Positions 34,359 through 41,728 of a stretch of 64,000 bases of DNA are shown one piece after another. The translations under genes were made by a program, and so were the position numbers. The stretch's first letter is position 1, and the number at the start of each line of letters is the position of its first letter. The DNA comes from an uncultured Prevotellaceae bacterium (GTDB lineage: Bacteria; Bacteroidota; Bacteroidia; Bacteroidales; Bacteroidaceae): positions 62,001-126,000 of the forward strand of contig ONOG01000002.1 of assembly GCA_900319385.1 (NCBI GenBank), given 5' to 3'. The notes under the pieces are model-generated. The model was not told the origin of the DNA and ran no database searches. It saw only the letters and a list, made by a program, of their open reading frames with translations.

Positions 34359-36551
34359 TTAGTATTTGAAGCGTAGTTTCTGTCGGATGTCGGCCGACGA
34401 ACGACCCACGCTCAGCGTGTAGCTGCCGCGATTGGCTTGCCACGAACGGGACGTCTCGTCGTAGTAGGCGAAGTCGTCGGACGGTGTGAGGCGGAGCGAC
34501 ACCGTTTTCGTCTCGCCAGGCTGGAGCAGGACTTTCTCGAACGCCTTCAGCTCCTTCGCCGGACGCACCACCGTCGGGTGGTCTTCGCCGACGTAGAGTT
34601 GCACGACTTCCTTGCCTGCCACCTTTCCAGTGTTCTTCACCGGCACGCTGACCACGAGTTCCTTGCCCTGCCACTCAGCCTGCATCTTGCCATACTCAAA
34701 CGTGGTGTAGCTCAGGCCGTGGCCGAAGGCGAAACGTGCGGGAATCTTCTTCGTGTCGTGCCAGCGATAACCCACCAGCACGTCCTCTTTGTATGTCACC
34801 GTCTTGCCGTCGCCAGGGTAGGCATCGGTGCCGAAACTGTGGGCGGCACAGTCATCCAACTTCACCGGAATGGAGAACGGCAGTCGTCCGCTCGGATTCA
34901 CGCGGCCGGTGAGGACATCGACGACGGCTGGTCCGGTTTCGCTTCCGGGATACCAAGCCTGCACGATGGCACCGACCTTGTCGGCCCAGGGCATCGCCAC
35001 GGCATTGCCGCTCAGCAGCACAACCACGATGTTGCGGTTCACACGGGCCAGTGCTTCGATCAGTTCTGGCTGGCCGAACGGCAGGTCATACTGCTTTCGG
35101 TCGGCGTCTTCCGTGTCCTGGAATTTGTCCTTGTTCAGTCCACCGACGTAGATGACGACGTCTGCCTTCCCAGCCATCTCGACAGCCTGCTGCTGAAGCG
35201 AGTCTGTCACGCGCTGGTCCACGCCGTGCTCGCGGCTGTAGTCGTTGCACTCGGGCAGATAGCCCTGCGCCCATTGCACGCGCTCGCCATACTCCTGCTG
35301 CATGGCAGCCAGCACCGACGTCTCGTGCTGAGCCTTTAGTTCCGACGAGCCACCGCCCTCGGTCAGGCGTTTCACGGCGTTGTCGCCGACCACGAGTATG
35401 GAGTGGCTGCTCCCCTCCTTCACGGTGAGGGGCAGGGGAGTGGGTTTTCTATTTTGCAGCAGCACGATTCCCTCGCAGGCGATTTCGCGCGCCACCTGCG
35501 AGTGGGCGGCGTAGTCCTGGTTGCCCGTCTGGCGGTGGGGATTCAGTGCTGTGCGGAAGATGAGGCGCAGCACGCGGCGTGCCTTGTCGTCGAGCACCTC
35601 TTCCGTCACTTCGCCGCTCTGCACAGCCTTCAGCAGGTCGTTGCCCAGATAGCATTCATCCCAGGTAAACTGTCCTCCCTTGATACCCTTGTCGGGTCGC
35701 TGACTCGTGCCCATCTCGATGTCGAGGCCTCCGAGCGCAGCCTCGCGGGCGTTGTGTGTGGCGTCCCAGTCGCTCACGACGGCACCGTCGAAGCCCCATT
35801 CCTGTTTCAGGATCTGGTTGAGCAGATAGTCGTTGTGGCTGCAATGCGTGCCGCGAAACTTGTTGTACGAACCCATCAGGCTCCACACCTTGCCTTTCTG
35901 CACCGCTGCGCGGAAGGCAGGCAGGTAGAGTTCGCGCAGCGCACGTTCGCTGCACTCCACATTGATCGACCAGCGGTTCAGCTCCTGGTTGTTCAGCGCG
36001 AAATGCTTCACGCAGCACGCCACGCCCTGCGACTGCACACCCTGGATGTACGGAACGCACATCGTCGCCGCGAGCACGGGGTCCTCGCCCATGTACTCAA
36101 AGTTGCGACCGTTCAACGGCGTGCGGTAGATGTTGACGCCCGGACCGAGGAGCACCTGCTTGCCGCGATAGACGGCTTCCTCGCCGATGGCACGCCCGTA
36201 GCGTTCGGCCATCGCCGGATTCCACGTGGCAGCGAGGCAGGTGAGCGACGGAAAGGCGGTGCACGAGTCGGTCGTCCACCCCGCAGTCTTCCATTCGTTC
36301 CAATCAATCTCGGCGCGCACGCCGTGCGGACCGTCCGACATCCACAGTCCGGGAATGCCCAGACGCGGCACACCACCGCTGTAGAACTTGCCCCAGGCAT
36401 GGCACAGCGCCACCTTCTCAGCCAGCGTCATGCGGCTGAGCGCATCGTCGATGCGCAGCTCCGTCGGCTGCGACGCATCCTGCCAGACAGGCGTCTGCGC
36501 CACGGCTGTCAGCGAACAGCAAAGGGTGAGAAGTAGGAGTACGTGTTTCAT
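34359..36551 (-). CDS. Glycoside hydrolase family 3 beta-glycosidase
   Basis: A 730-residue secreted enzyme from the ATG at 36551 (signal MKHVLLLLTLCCSLTAVAQ). The N-terminal barrel has LGIPGLWMSDGPHGVR, LLGPGVNIYRTPLNGRNFEY and CCVKHFALNNQE. The nucleophile is Asp261 in AVVSDWDATH. The second domain and fibronectin-III-like C-terminal domain are complete (GYRWHDTKKIPARFAFGHGL). The WDATH form resembles beta-glucosidases (BglX/thermostable type) more than the xylosidase type of the two other GH3 genes here. It is the first gene of a three-gene operon behind a good promoter. Confidence 0.93.
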   Translation of the reverse strand: MKHVLLLLTLCCSLTAVAQTPVWQDASQPTELRIDDALSRMTLAEKVALCHAWGKFYSGGVPRLGIPGLWMSDGPHGVRAEIDWNEWKTAGWTTDSCTAFPSLTCLAATWNPAMAERYGRAIGEEAVYRGKQVLLGPGVNIYRTPLNGRNFEYMGEDPVLAATMCVPYIQGVQSQGVACCVKHFALNNQELNRWSINVECSERALRELYLPAFRAAVQKGKVWSLMGSYNKFRGTHCSHNDYLLNQILKQEWGFDGAVVSDWDATHNAREAALGGLDIEMGTSQRPDKGIKGGQFTWDECYLGNDLLKAVQSGEVTEEVLDDKARRVLRLIFRTALNPHRQTGNQDYAAHSQVAREIACEGIVLLQNRKPTPLPLTVKEGSSHSILVVGDNAVKRLTEGGGSSELKAQHETSVLAAMQQEYGERVQWAQGYLPECNDYSREHGVDQRVTDSLQQQAVEMAGKADVVIYVGGLNKDKFQDTEDADRKQYDLPFGQPELIEALARVNRNIVVVLLSGNAVAMPWADKVGAIVQAWYPGSETGPAVVDVLTGRVNPSGRLPFSIPVKLDDCAAHSFGTDAYPGDGKTVTYKEDVLVGYRWHDTKKIPARFAFGHGLSYTTFEYGKMQAEWQGKELVVSVPVKNTGKVAGKEVVQLYVGEDHPTVVRPAKELKAFEKVLLQPGETKTVSLRLTPSDDFAYYDETSRSWQANRGSYTLSVGRSSADIRQKLRFKY

Positions 36552-36582
36552 TGGTGATGTGCGCACAGTTGGTTTTTCTCTG

Positions 36583-36614
36583 CAAAAATACAGAAACTTG
36601 CAGACAACGGCAAA
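36583..36614 (-). promoter_or_regulatory. Bacteroidota promoter for the GH3 operon
   Basis: On the minus strand TTTG (36611-36614) and TATTTTTG (36583-36590) are separated by exactly 20 bases, about 30 bases ahead of the start at 36551. Confidence 0.8.
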
Positions 36615-36679
36615 CTTTTCACTAACTTTTTGTAAGAAAAGTTATGATTTGCAGCGTGTTCCCCGCTGAGGCGCACCTC

Positions 36680-36953
36680 AACCCCCGCCACGGTTCACCC
36701 CAAACCCAGCCGTAGCGCCATTCAATCCCAGCCATAGCGCCCCTCAAACCCAGCCACTGTTCGCATCAATGTCGTTGATGCGGCCCACTAAACTCAAAAT
36801 ATCACTGATATTTTCAGAAATCTCAATGGAATTTCTATAAATCTCAATGGAATTTGTAAAAATATCACTGATATTTTGACTTTTCCCTGCGCCGTGGGCG
36901 ACATCGCTCTGCGCCGTCGCCCGCTTTCGTGTGCGCCGTCGCCGACTTTCGTG
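36680..36953. repeat. Composite 22-bp periodic repeat element, copy C
   Basis: Left arm units at 36680, 36703, 36725, 36747 and 36769, most starting AACCCAGCC; the hairpin CGCATCAA/TTGATGCG at 36762-36782; the 86-bp core at 36794-36879; right arm units at 36888, 36910 and 36932 (TGCGCCGTCGCC type). Read in reverse, its left arm matches the right arm of copy A unit by unit. The stretch 36567-37043 holds no gene that I can support. Confidence 0.88.
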
Positions 36954-36964
36954 GGCTGCCTTGT

Positions 36965-36982
36965 CAAGCCCCGTCGGGGCTT
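36965..36982 (+). repeat. Short GCCCCGTCGGGGC hairpin with T-run
   Basis: AAGCCCCGTCGGGGCTTTTT could be a small Rho-independent terminator or a relic of the REP family. No plus-strand gene lies upstream to be ended. Confidence 0.55.
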
Positions 36983-37052
36983 TTTCGCTGATGCGTCCGT
37001 GGTTTGGCCTTGCGGGATGTCTGGCTTGTGATGGTCCGTTGTGTACCCAAAG

Positions 37053-37084
37053 AAAAAACCGTGGGGAGGTCTCCTCACGGTTTT
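37053..37084. terminator. Terminator after the trmB operon
   Basis: AAAACCGTG(A/G)GGAG pairs with its complement around a short loop and is flanked by A-rich and T-rich ends. It can act on the minus-strand trmB/ilvE transcript. Confidence 0.85.
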
Positions 37085-37118
37085 CTGTGGTTCGCTTGTG
37101 CGGCGTCGTCGCAGCGGA

Positions 37119-37238
37119 TTAGTCGTCCATGCCGAGCAGTGTGCCTTGGTGGCTGAACTTGAGGTCGATGTCGTTCGACAGTTCAACATCGAAACCGTAG
37201 CGCTCTTTGTCAATCTTGACGCCGTTGTCCAGTCTTTT
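37119..37238 (-). pseudogene. Remnant: C-terminus of a PepSY-like (DUF2874) protein
   Basis: Directly downstream of the trmB stop, in the same frame, about 40 codons read LDNGVKIDKERYGFDVELSN then DIDLKFSHQGTLLGMDD and stop at 37119. The form YGFDVELSN...LKFSHQG...MDD is that of the last repeat of PepSY-like secreted proteins of Bacteroidota. No start codon, signal peptide or N-terminal part exists, so this is the tail of a deleted gene, or (less likely) a read-through extension of TrmB. Confidence 0.55.
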
Positions 37239-37256
37239 TTGCCCTTCTCCCGTCGG

Positions 37257-38018
37257 TCAACGACCCGTCGTGCGTGTGGAGCGCACCTCGTGGTTGTACG
37301 AACGGTAGCCATCGACGGGGATATCGACGTCGGGCTCGGTCAGTGTGCCCTCGTGCGGCAGACGCAGACGGAGGTACTTGATGGTGAAGCCGCGGTCGAG
37401 CCACATCTGCTCGTAGTAGGTGCGGATGGCCGTCAGCGGCGAGTCGTCTTTCACTTCGCCGTAGAGGTCGTCGGTGGCAGCCTCGACGGGCAGGTGGTTG
37501 TGCTCGGCCATCAGCCGCGTGTAGGTGTAGAGGAAGGGGGAGTCGGTCTTCAGGTGGATGAGCCCGCCATCGGTGAGGAACTGGCGGTAACGCTCCAGAA
37601 AGTAGGTGGAGCTGAGGCGCTTGGTCGCCTTCTTCATCTGGGGGTCGGAGAAGGTGAGCCAGAGCTCTGCCACCTCGTCGGGGGCGAAGAGCTGGTGGAT
37701 GCACTCGATGTTGGTGCGCAGGAAACCGACGTTTGTCAGTCCTTCGGCCTGTGCTATCTGTGCCCCGTGCCACATACGGGCACCCTTGATGTCAACTCCG
37801 ATGAAGTTGCGGTCGGGGAACTGGCGTGCCAGGCCGACGGTGTATTCGCCGCGGCCGCAGCCCAGTTCGAGCGTGATGGGGTGGTGGTTGTGAAAAAAAT
37901 CTTCGTGCCAATGGCCACGCAGCCGAAAACCCTCGCGCTGCAATTGCCAGAAGGGGCATTGCACGACGAGCGGGTTCTCGGCCATGTCGGCGAATTTTGC
38001 AAGTTTGCCTTTTCCCAT
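37257..38018 (-). CDS. trmB: tRNA (guanine-N7-)-methyltransferase
   Basis: A 253-residue SAM-dependent enzyme that methylates G46 of tRNAs. SAM-binding motif [15 protein letters not shown] near residue 50, then [15 protein letters not shown] and the substrate motif [10 protein letters not shown], where the usual PDPW is FSDPQ, as commonly seen in Bacteroidota. Its start overlaps the ilvE stop by 1 base (TAATG), so the two are translationally linked. Confidence 0.92.
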   Translation of the reverse strand: MGKGKLAKFADMAENPLVVQCPFWQLQREGFRLRGHWHEDFFHNHHPITLELGCGRGEYTVGLARQFPDRNFIGVDIKGARMWHGAQIAQAEGLTNVGFLRTNIECIHQLFAPDEVAELWLTFSDPQMKKATKRLSSTYFLERYRQFLTDGGLIHLKTDSPFLYTYTRLMAEHNHLPVEAATDDLYGEVKDDSPLTAIRTYYEQMWLDRGFTIKYLRLRLPHEGTLTEPDVDIPVDGYRSYNHEVRSTRTTGR

Positions 38019-39043
38019 TATTCAATGACGACGGTGGTCCAGCCGTGGGTGTCGGGCTCGATGCCGTACTGGATGTTGCGCAGGTGAGTGAAAAGCTTGA
38101 GACTCACGGGACCAGGCTCGGCACCGAAGTCATAACGCTTGCCCGTCTCGAGGTCGTCGATGTAGGAGATGGGCGAGATGACGGCAGCCGTGCCGCAGGC
38201 GCCGGCCTCTTCGAACGTAGCCAGCTCCTCTTCAGGTATCTGACGGCGCTCCACCTTCATGCCGAAGTCCTCTGCCAGCTGCATGAGGCTCTTGTTGGTG
38301 ATGGACGGCAGGATGGAGGTCGATTTCGGCGTGACATACGTGTTGTCCTTGATGCCGAAGAAGTTGGCTGCGCCACACTCGTCGATGTACTTCTTTTCCT
38401 TGGCGTCGAGGTAGAATTCGCAGGCGTAGCCCTTCTCGTGGGCGAGGTTGTTGGCGTAGAGCGAGGCTGCATAGTTGCCGCCTACCTTGTACTTACCCGT
38501 GCCAAGCGGGGCGGAGCGGTCGTATTCGCGGACGATGACGTAGGGATTCGAGGCAAATCCACCCTTGAAGTACGGGCCGACGGGCGTGACGAAGATGAGG
38601 AAAAGGTATTCTTCGGACGGATGTACGCCGACCTGTGCGCTGGTGCCGATGAGCAGCGGACGCACGTAGAGCGTGGCACCGCTCTCGTAGGGCGGGATGA
38701 AGCGTTCGTTGAGGCGCACGACGCGCTTGACCATTTCTTCAAACAGTTCGGTGGGCACCTCGGGCATGAGGATGCCGCGGCAGGTCGATTGCAGGCGTGC
38801 AGCGTTCTCATCCATGCGGAACACGCGCACCTTGCCGTCGGGACAGCGGTAGGCTTTCAGTCCTTCGAATGCCTCCTGACCGTAGTGAAGGCAGGTAGCA
38901 GCCATGTGCATGGGGATGGTCTCCTCACTGCACGTCTCGATTTCGCCCCATGCACCGTTCCGATAGTAGCAGCGCACGTTGTAGTCTGTCTTGTGATAGC
39001 CGAATCCGAGGTTCGACCAGTCCAATGTTTCTGTCATAGTCAT
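38018..39043 (-). CDS. ilvE: Branched-chain amino acid aminotransferase
   Basis: A 341-residue class IV PLP enzyme that makes leucine, isoleucine and valine from their keto acids. Key parts: [29 protein letters not shown], the PLP lysine region [15 protein letters not shown] and the C-terminal GTAAVISPI. Length and motifs are complete. The first Met (39043) or Met3 (39037) could be the start. Ahead of it are a TTTTCAC heptamer tract and a TAATTTTG box at 39142-39149 on the minus strand. Confidence 0.94.
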   Translation of the reverse strand: MTMTETLDWSNLGFGYHKTDYNVRCYYRNGAWGEIETCSEETIPMHMAATCLHYGQEAFEGLKAYRCPDGKVRVFRMDENAARLQSTCRGILMPEVPTELFEEMVKRVVRLNERFIPPYESGATLYVRPLLIGTSAQVGVHPSEEYLFLIFVTPVGPYFKGGFASNPYVIVREYDRSAPLGTGKYKVGGNYAASLYANNLAHEKGYACEFYLDAKEKKYIDECGAANFFGIKDNTYVTPKSTSILPSITNKSLMQLAEDFGMKVERRQIPEEELATFEEAGACGTAAVISPISYIDDLETGKRYDFGAEPGPVSLKLFTHLRNIQYGIEPDTHGWTTVVIE

Positions 39044-39055
39044 ATTGCTTTTGTG

Positions 39056-39126
39056 CTTTTAAGTTTTTAAGTTATTGAGTTTTTAAGTTTCACTTTTCAC
39101 TTTTCACTCTTCACTTTTCACTCTTT
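39056..39126 (-). repeat. Simple repeats upstream of ilvE
   Basis: AAGTTTTTAAGTTATTGAGT is followed by several TTTTCAC/TCTTCAC heptamers (about 39088-39126). The tract lies between the ilvE promoter box and start codon. Confidence 0.85.
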
Positions 39127-39211
39127 CAAGCTTTGGTTCTGCAAAATTACAAAGAAAATCTTGGAAAATAATTCTTTCTGTTAGCAAAAATGCAGAAATA
39201 AGTCAAAATTG

Positions 39212-40285
39212 TCACTCATTCACGCATCCGCAGTAGGGGCATGTGCCTTTCTCGCGCAGCGGAGCCCCGCAATGTCCGCAGACCATGCGGCAGTGGGCAC
39301 GGCGGCGATAGTGGCGCCACAGCACGTAGAGCAGCAACGGCAGCAGGACATAGCCGACGTAGATGAGCGTGGTCCAGGAAATGATGAGATAGACGGCCAT
39401 CGACAGACCGGCCAGCTGCAGCAGATAGACCACGCCTCGCACGAAGTAGAAGCGGCTATAGACCTCGAACACCACGGCCACCACGACGATGAGCAGCAAC
39501 CACACCAACGTGACAAGCAGCGACATGACGTGGGGAAGCATGAGGGGATTCATGGTGGGGTGGAAATAGTATTCGAGCCAAAACTCGGGCGCGAAGTTCT
39601 GCACGCTGGCATAGAGTGTGGCGACGATGCCGACGAGGGCCAGCAACAGGTAGGGGTAGGGCGAGGGGAGAAATTCGCGGCGGCGACGGCTGAACCACAG
39701 CGCGGCGAGACCCAGGACAACGAGCAGCGTCATCCACACGCCTCGGCTGTAGGTCAGGGCATCGAGTATCTGCGAAATAGGATCGTCGGGAACCACGCTG
39801 CGGAGTAGTTCGCCCTCTTCCACCCAGCCCATGGTCTGCTGGTCGCGTGCCACCTTCACCCAGACGGTGTCTGCGCCGAGCGAGTCCTGTGCCAGTTGGG
39901 TGTGGATTTGTGCCACGACGATGAGGTCACCGTCGTGCACCAGACAGGTGTCGGTCGTCGTGTCGCCCAGACGTGGCACGAGCTGGAGCGAATCGGCTTT
40001 GACCAGAAAGTTGAAGTTGAGGCTGTAGTGGTGGGTGAGTCGGAAACGCAGACTGTCGATTTGCTGTACCGACAGCGCCGGCAGCGTGTCGGCAGGCACC
40101 GCCACGTCGGTCGCCGTGACGACCGTGACAGGTTCGGCAATCGAGTCGCTGTCGGCCTGCGGGGACGAACTGTCGTAGCTGCCACGGGTGCAGGACGAAA
40201 GTGCCATTGCTAAGTACAAAGTACAAAGTACAAAGTACAAAGCACGAGGCACCAGGATGGGGGTATGACTGCTGCTCTTTCTCAT
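39212..40285 (-). CDS. Zinc-ribbon membrane lipoprotein
   Basis: A 357-residue protein. The N-terminal signal RALYFVLCTLYLAMALSSC is a lipoprotein signal whose hydrophobic core is four CTTTGTA heptamers. An SH3-like region follows (LVHDGDLIVVAQIH, VWVKVARDQQTMGWVEEGEL), then several transmembrane segments (WMTLLVVLGLAALWF; PYLLLALVGIVATLY; LPHVMSLLVTLVWLLLIVVV; LLQLAGLSMAVYLIISW), and a C-terminal zinc ribbon with two CxxC pairs (CGHCGAP, CPYCGC). The combination suggests an envelope sensor or assembly factor; no family is recognised. Confidence 0.8.
   Translation of the reverse strand: MRKSSSHTPILVPRALYFVLCTLYLAMALSSCTRGSYDSSSPQADSDSIAEPVTVVTATDVAVPADTLPALSVQQIDSLRFRLTHHYSLNFNFLVKADSLQLVPRLGDTTTDTCLVHDGDLIVVAQIHTQLAQDSLGADTVWVKVARDQQTMGWVEEGELLRSVVPDDPISQILDALTYSRGVWMTLLVVLGLAALWFSRRRREFLPSPYPYLLLALVGIVATLYASVQNFAPEFWLEYYFHPTMNPLMLPHVMSLLVTLVWLLLIVVVAVVFEVYSRFYFVRGVVYLLQLAGLSMAVYLIISWTTLIYVGYVLLPLLLYVLWRHYRRRAHCRMVCGHCGAPLREKGTCPYCGCVNE
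40206..40246 (-). repeat. GTACAAA heptamer tract encoding a signal peptide core
   Basis: Four to five tandem GTACAAA heptamers (plus strand) are read on the minus strand as the repeating peptide LYFVLCT. Gain or loss of one heptamer shifts the reading frame of the lipoprotein. Confidence 0.9.
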
Positions 40286-40296
40286 AATCTACGTGG

Positions 40297-40327
40297 CAAA
40301 GTTACGATTAAGCGAGCAGAAAACAAA
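40297..40327 (-). promoter_or_regulatory. Promoter with conserved spacer, copy 1
   Basis: Minus strand: TTTG (40324-40327), 19-base spacer containing CTCGCTTAATCG, TAACTTTG (40297-40304). It serves the zinc-ribbon lipoprotein gene that starts at 40285. The same spacer sequence appears in the promoters at 55288 and 57552. Confidence 0.8.
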
Positions 40328-40481
40328 GCGAAAGACGAAGTTTTTCGGATTTGTTTTCCCGAGCGACCGCGCGAAATCGTAGCGCGGTTTGCGACGACGG
40401 GAGATTTATCTCCCCAAAGGAGTCCGCGAAGCTGCTAAGTTCGGCGAAGCCAAAGGTACGGCTTTTTCGGCACAAAATAAA

Positions 40482-40513
40482 GGGATGCATTCAGAAAATC
40501 CTGAATACATCCC
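40482..40513 (-). terminator. Terminator of the nucleotidyltransferase gene
   Basis: GGGATGCATTCAG and CTGAATACATCCC pair around AAAAT. On the minus strand the stem is followed by TTTATTTTG. The rest of 40328-40616 shows no gene. Confidence 0.75.
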
Positions 40514-40616
40514 CGGAAAAATGCGTTTCCCCGCAGGGAAACAAGAACCGAACTACTCATCACGCCGCGACCGGACGGTCAGATTTGGTATGCTTTCGCT
40601 CGGCTTTTCGTTTCTT

Positions 40617-41534
40617 TTACCACAGCTTTTCCGGATACACACCGTCCTTCACGAGCTGGGCGATGCGCTCCACGGTGGCTTCGCGGTCGGCAGCGTAGGT
40701 CACGCCAAACCACTTCGACGTCGTGTCGAGCACTTCGACTGTGGCGGTTCCGTCGTTGATGAGCTTGTTGACCATGAGCGGGATGAAGAACTCTGCCTTC
40801 AGGTTCTCCATGTTCTTCGGGTCGCTGAGGAACTCCTTGAAGTAGGCTTCGCTATACTCGAAATAGTCGGGTGTGAAGCCCCACATGTTCATCGACACGG
40901 GCACAGTATCCTCCAGCGGCTGCCATTCGCCCTGCTCGTCCTTGTAGCAGATGGGACCATCGGCAGGTACACGCATGATTTCGGTGCGCTCGACGACGTC
41001 CTTCAGGTGGTGCTTGTCGTCATAGACGCACACGCCACGAGCCACGCTTCCGTTCTCACTCAGCGTGTTGCAGCAGCGGAAACCCACCATGGCATATTCG
41101 TTCTTCGAGCCTTCCTTCAGTCCGCTCAGGAACTTGCCGATCTGCATGAAGGCGTCGCGGCCGTAGAAGTCGTCGCAGTTGATGACGCAGAACGGCTCCT
41201 TAATCACGTCCTTACCCATCAGCACGGCGTGGTTCGTTCCCCAAGGCTTTACGCGACCTTCGGGGCACTTGAAGCCTTCGGGCAGGGCGTCGATGCTCTG
41301 GAAGCAGAGTTCGCAGGGCACCGTCCCTTCGTATTTGGCGAGAATCTGCGTGCGGAACTGCTCCTCAAAGTCCTTGCGAATCACCCACACGATTTTGCCA
41401 AATCCGGCTTGTATGGCGTCGTAGATGCTGTAGTCCATAATGGTTTCGCCGTTCGGGCCCAGTCCGTCCAGCTGTTTCAGGCCGCCGTAGCGGCTTCCCA
41501 TGCCTGCTGCGAGCAGGAAAAGAGTTGGTTTCAT
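40617..41534 (-). CDS. Nucleotidyltransferase (sugar-phosphate NTP transferase family)
   Basis: A 305-residue cytoplasmic enzyme. It opens TLFLLAAGMGSRYGGLKQLD, the nucleotide-binding loop of the NTP_transferase family, with FCVINCDDFYGRDAF for the metal-binding acidic pair and WGTNHAVLMG for sugar contact. The family makes NDP-sugars (for example glucose-1-phosphate or mannose-1-phosphate nucleotidyltransferases), but this clade has no firmly assigned substrate. It has its own promoter (41573-41603) and terminator. Confidence 0.85.
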   Translation of the reverse strand: MKPTLFLLAAGMGSRYGGLKQLDGLGPNGETIMDYSIYDAIQAGFGKIVWVIRKDFEEQFRTQILAKYEGTVPCELCFQSIDALPEGFKCPEGRVKPWGTNHAVLMGKDVIKEPFCVINCDDFYGRDAFMQIGKFLSGLKEGSKNEYAMVGFRCCNTLSENGSVARGVCVYDDKHHLKDVVERTEIMRVPADGPICYKDEQGEWQPLEDTVPVSMNMWGFTPDYFEYSEAYFKEFLSDPKNMENLKAEFFIPLMVNKLINDGTATVEVLDTTSKWFGVTYAADREATVERIAQLVKDGVYPEKLW

Positions 41535-41572
41535 ACGATATTGAGTTTAGTTGATTGGTTACTATTCAGCTG

Positions 41573-41603
41573 CAAAAATACAGCAAATCGGACACAACAC
41601 AAA
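41573..41603 (-). promoter_or_regulatory. Bacteroidota promoter of the nucleotidyltransferase gene
   Basis: Minus strand: TTTG at 41600-41603, 19-base spacer, TATTTTTG at 41573-41580. The start codon is about 40 bases further. Confidence 0.75.
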
Positions 41604-41728
41604 ATATTTCCGAGTTTTTTTCGCCCCTCCAATATGTTTTTAGGGAAAAAATACATGGCCCAACACTTCAGTATTTGCTCAGAATTGTCTATATTTGCGG
41701 CAAAGTTGATTTTTTTAAATATAGTACG

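Noticed and set aside
36965..36982. Terminator of a plus-strand gene
   Set aside because: No plus-strand gene precedes it; kept only as a short hairpin of uncertain origin.
36794..37312. 172-codon minus-strand frame over repeat element C
   Set aside because: It consists mainly of the repeat core and arms and does not resemble a protein.
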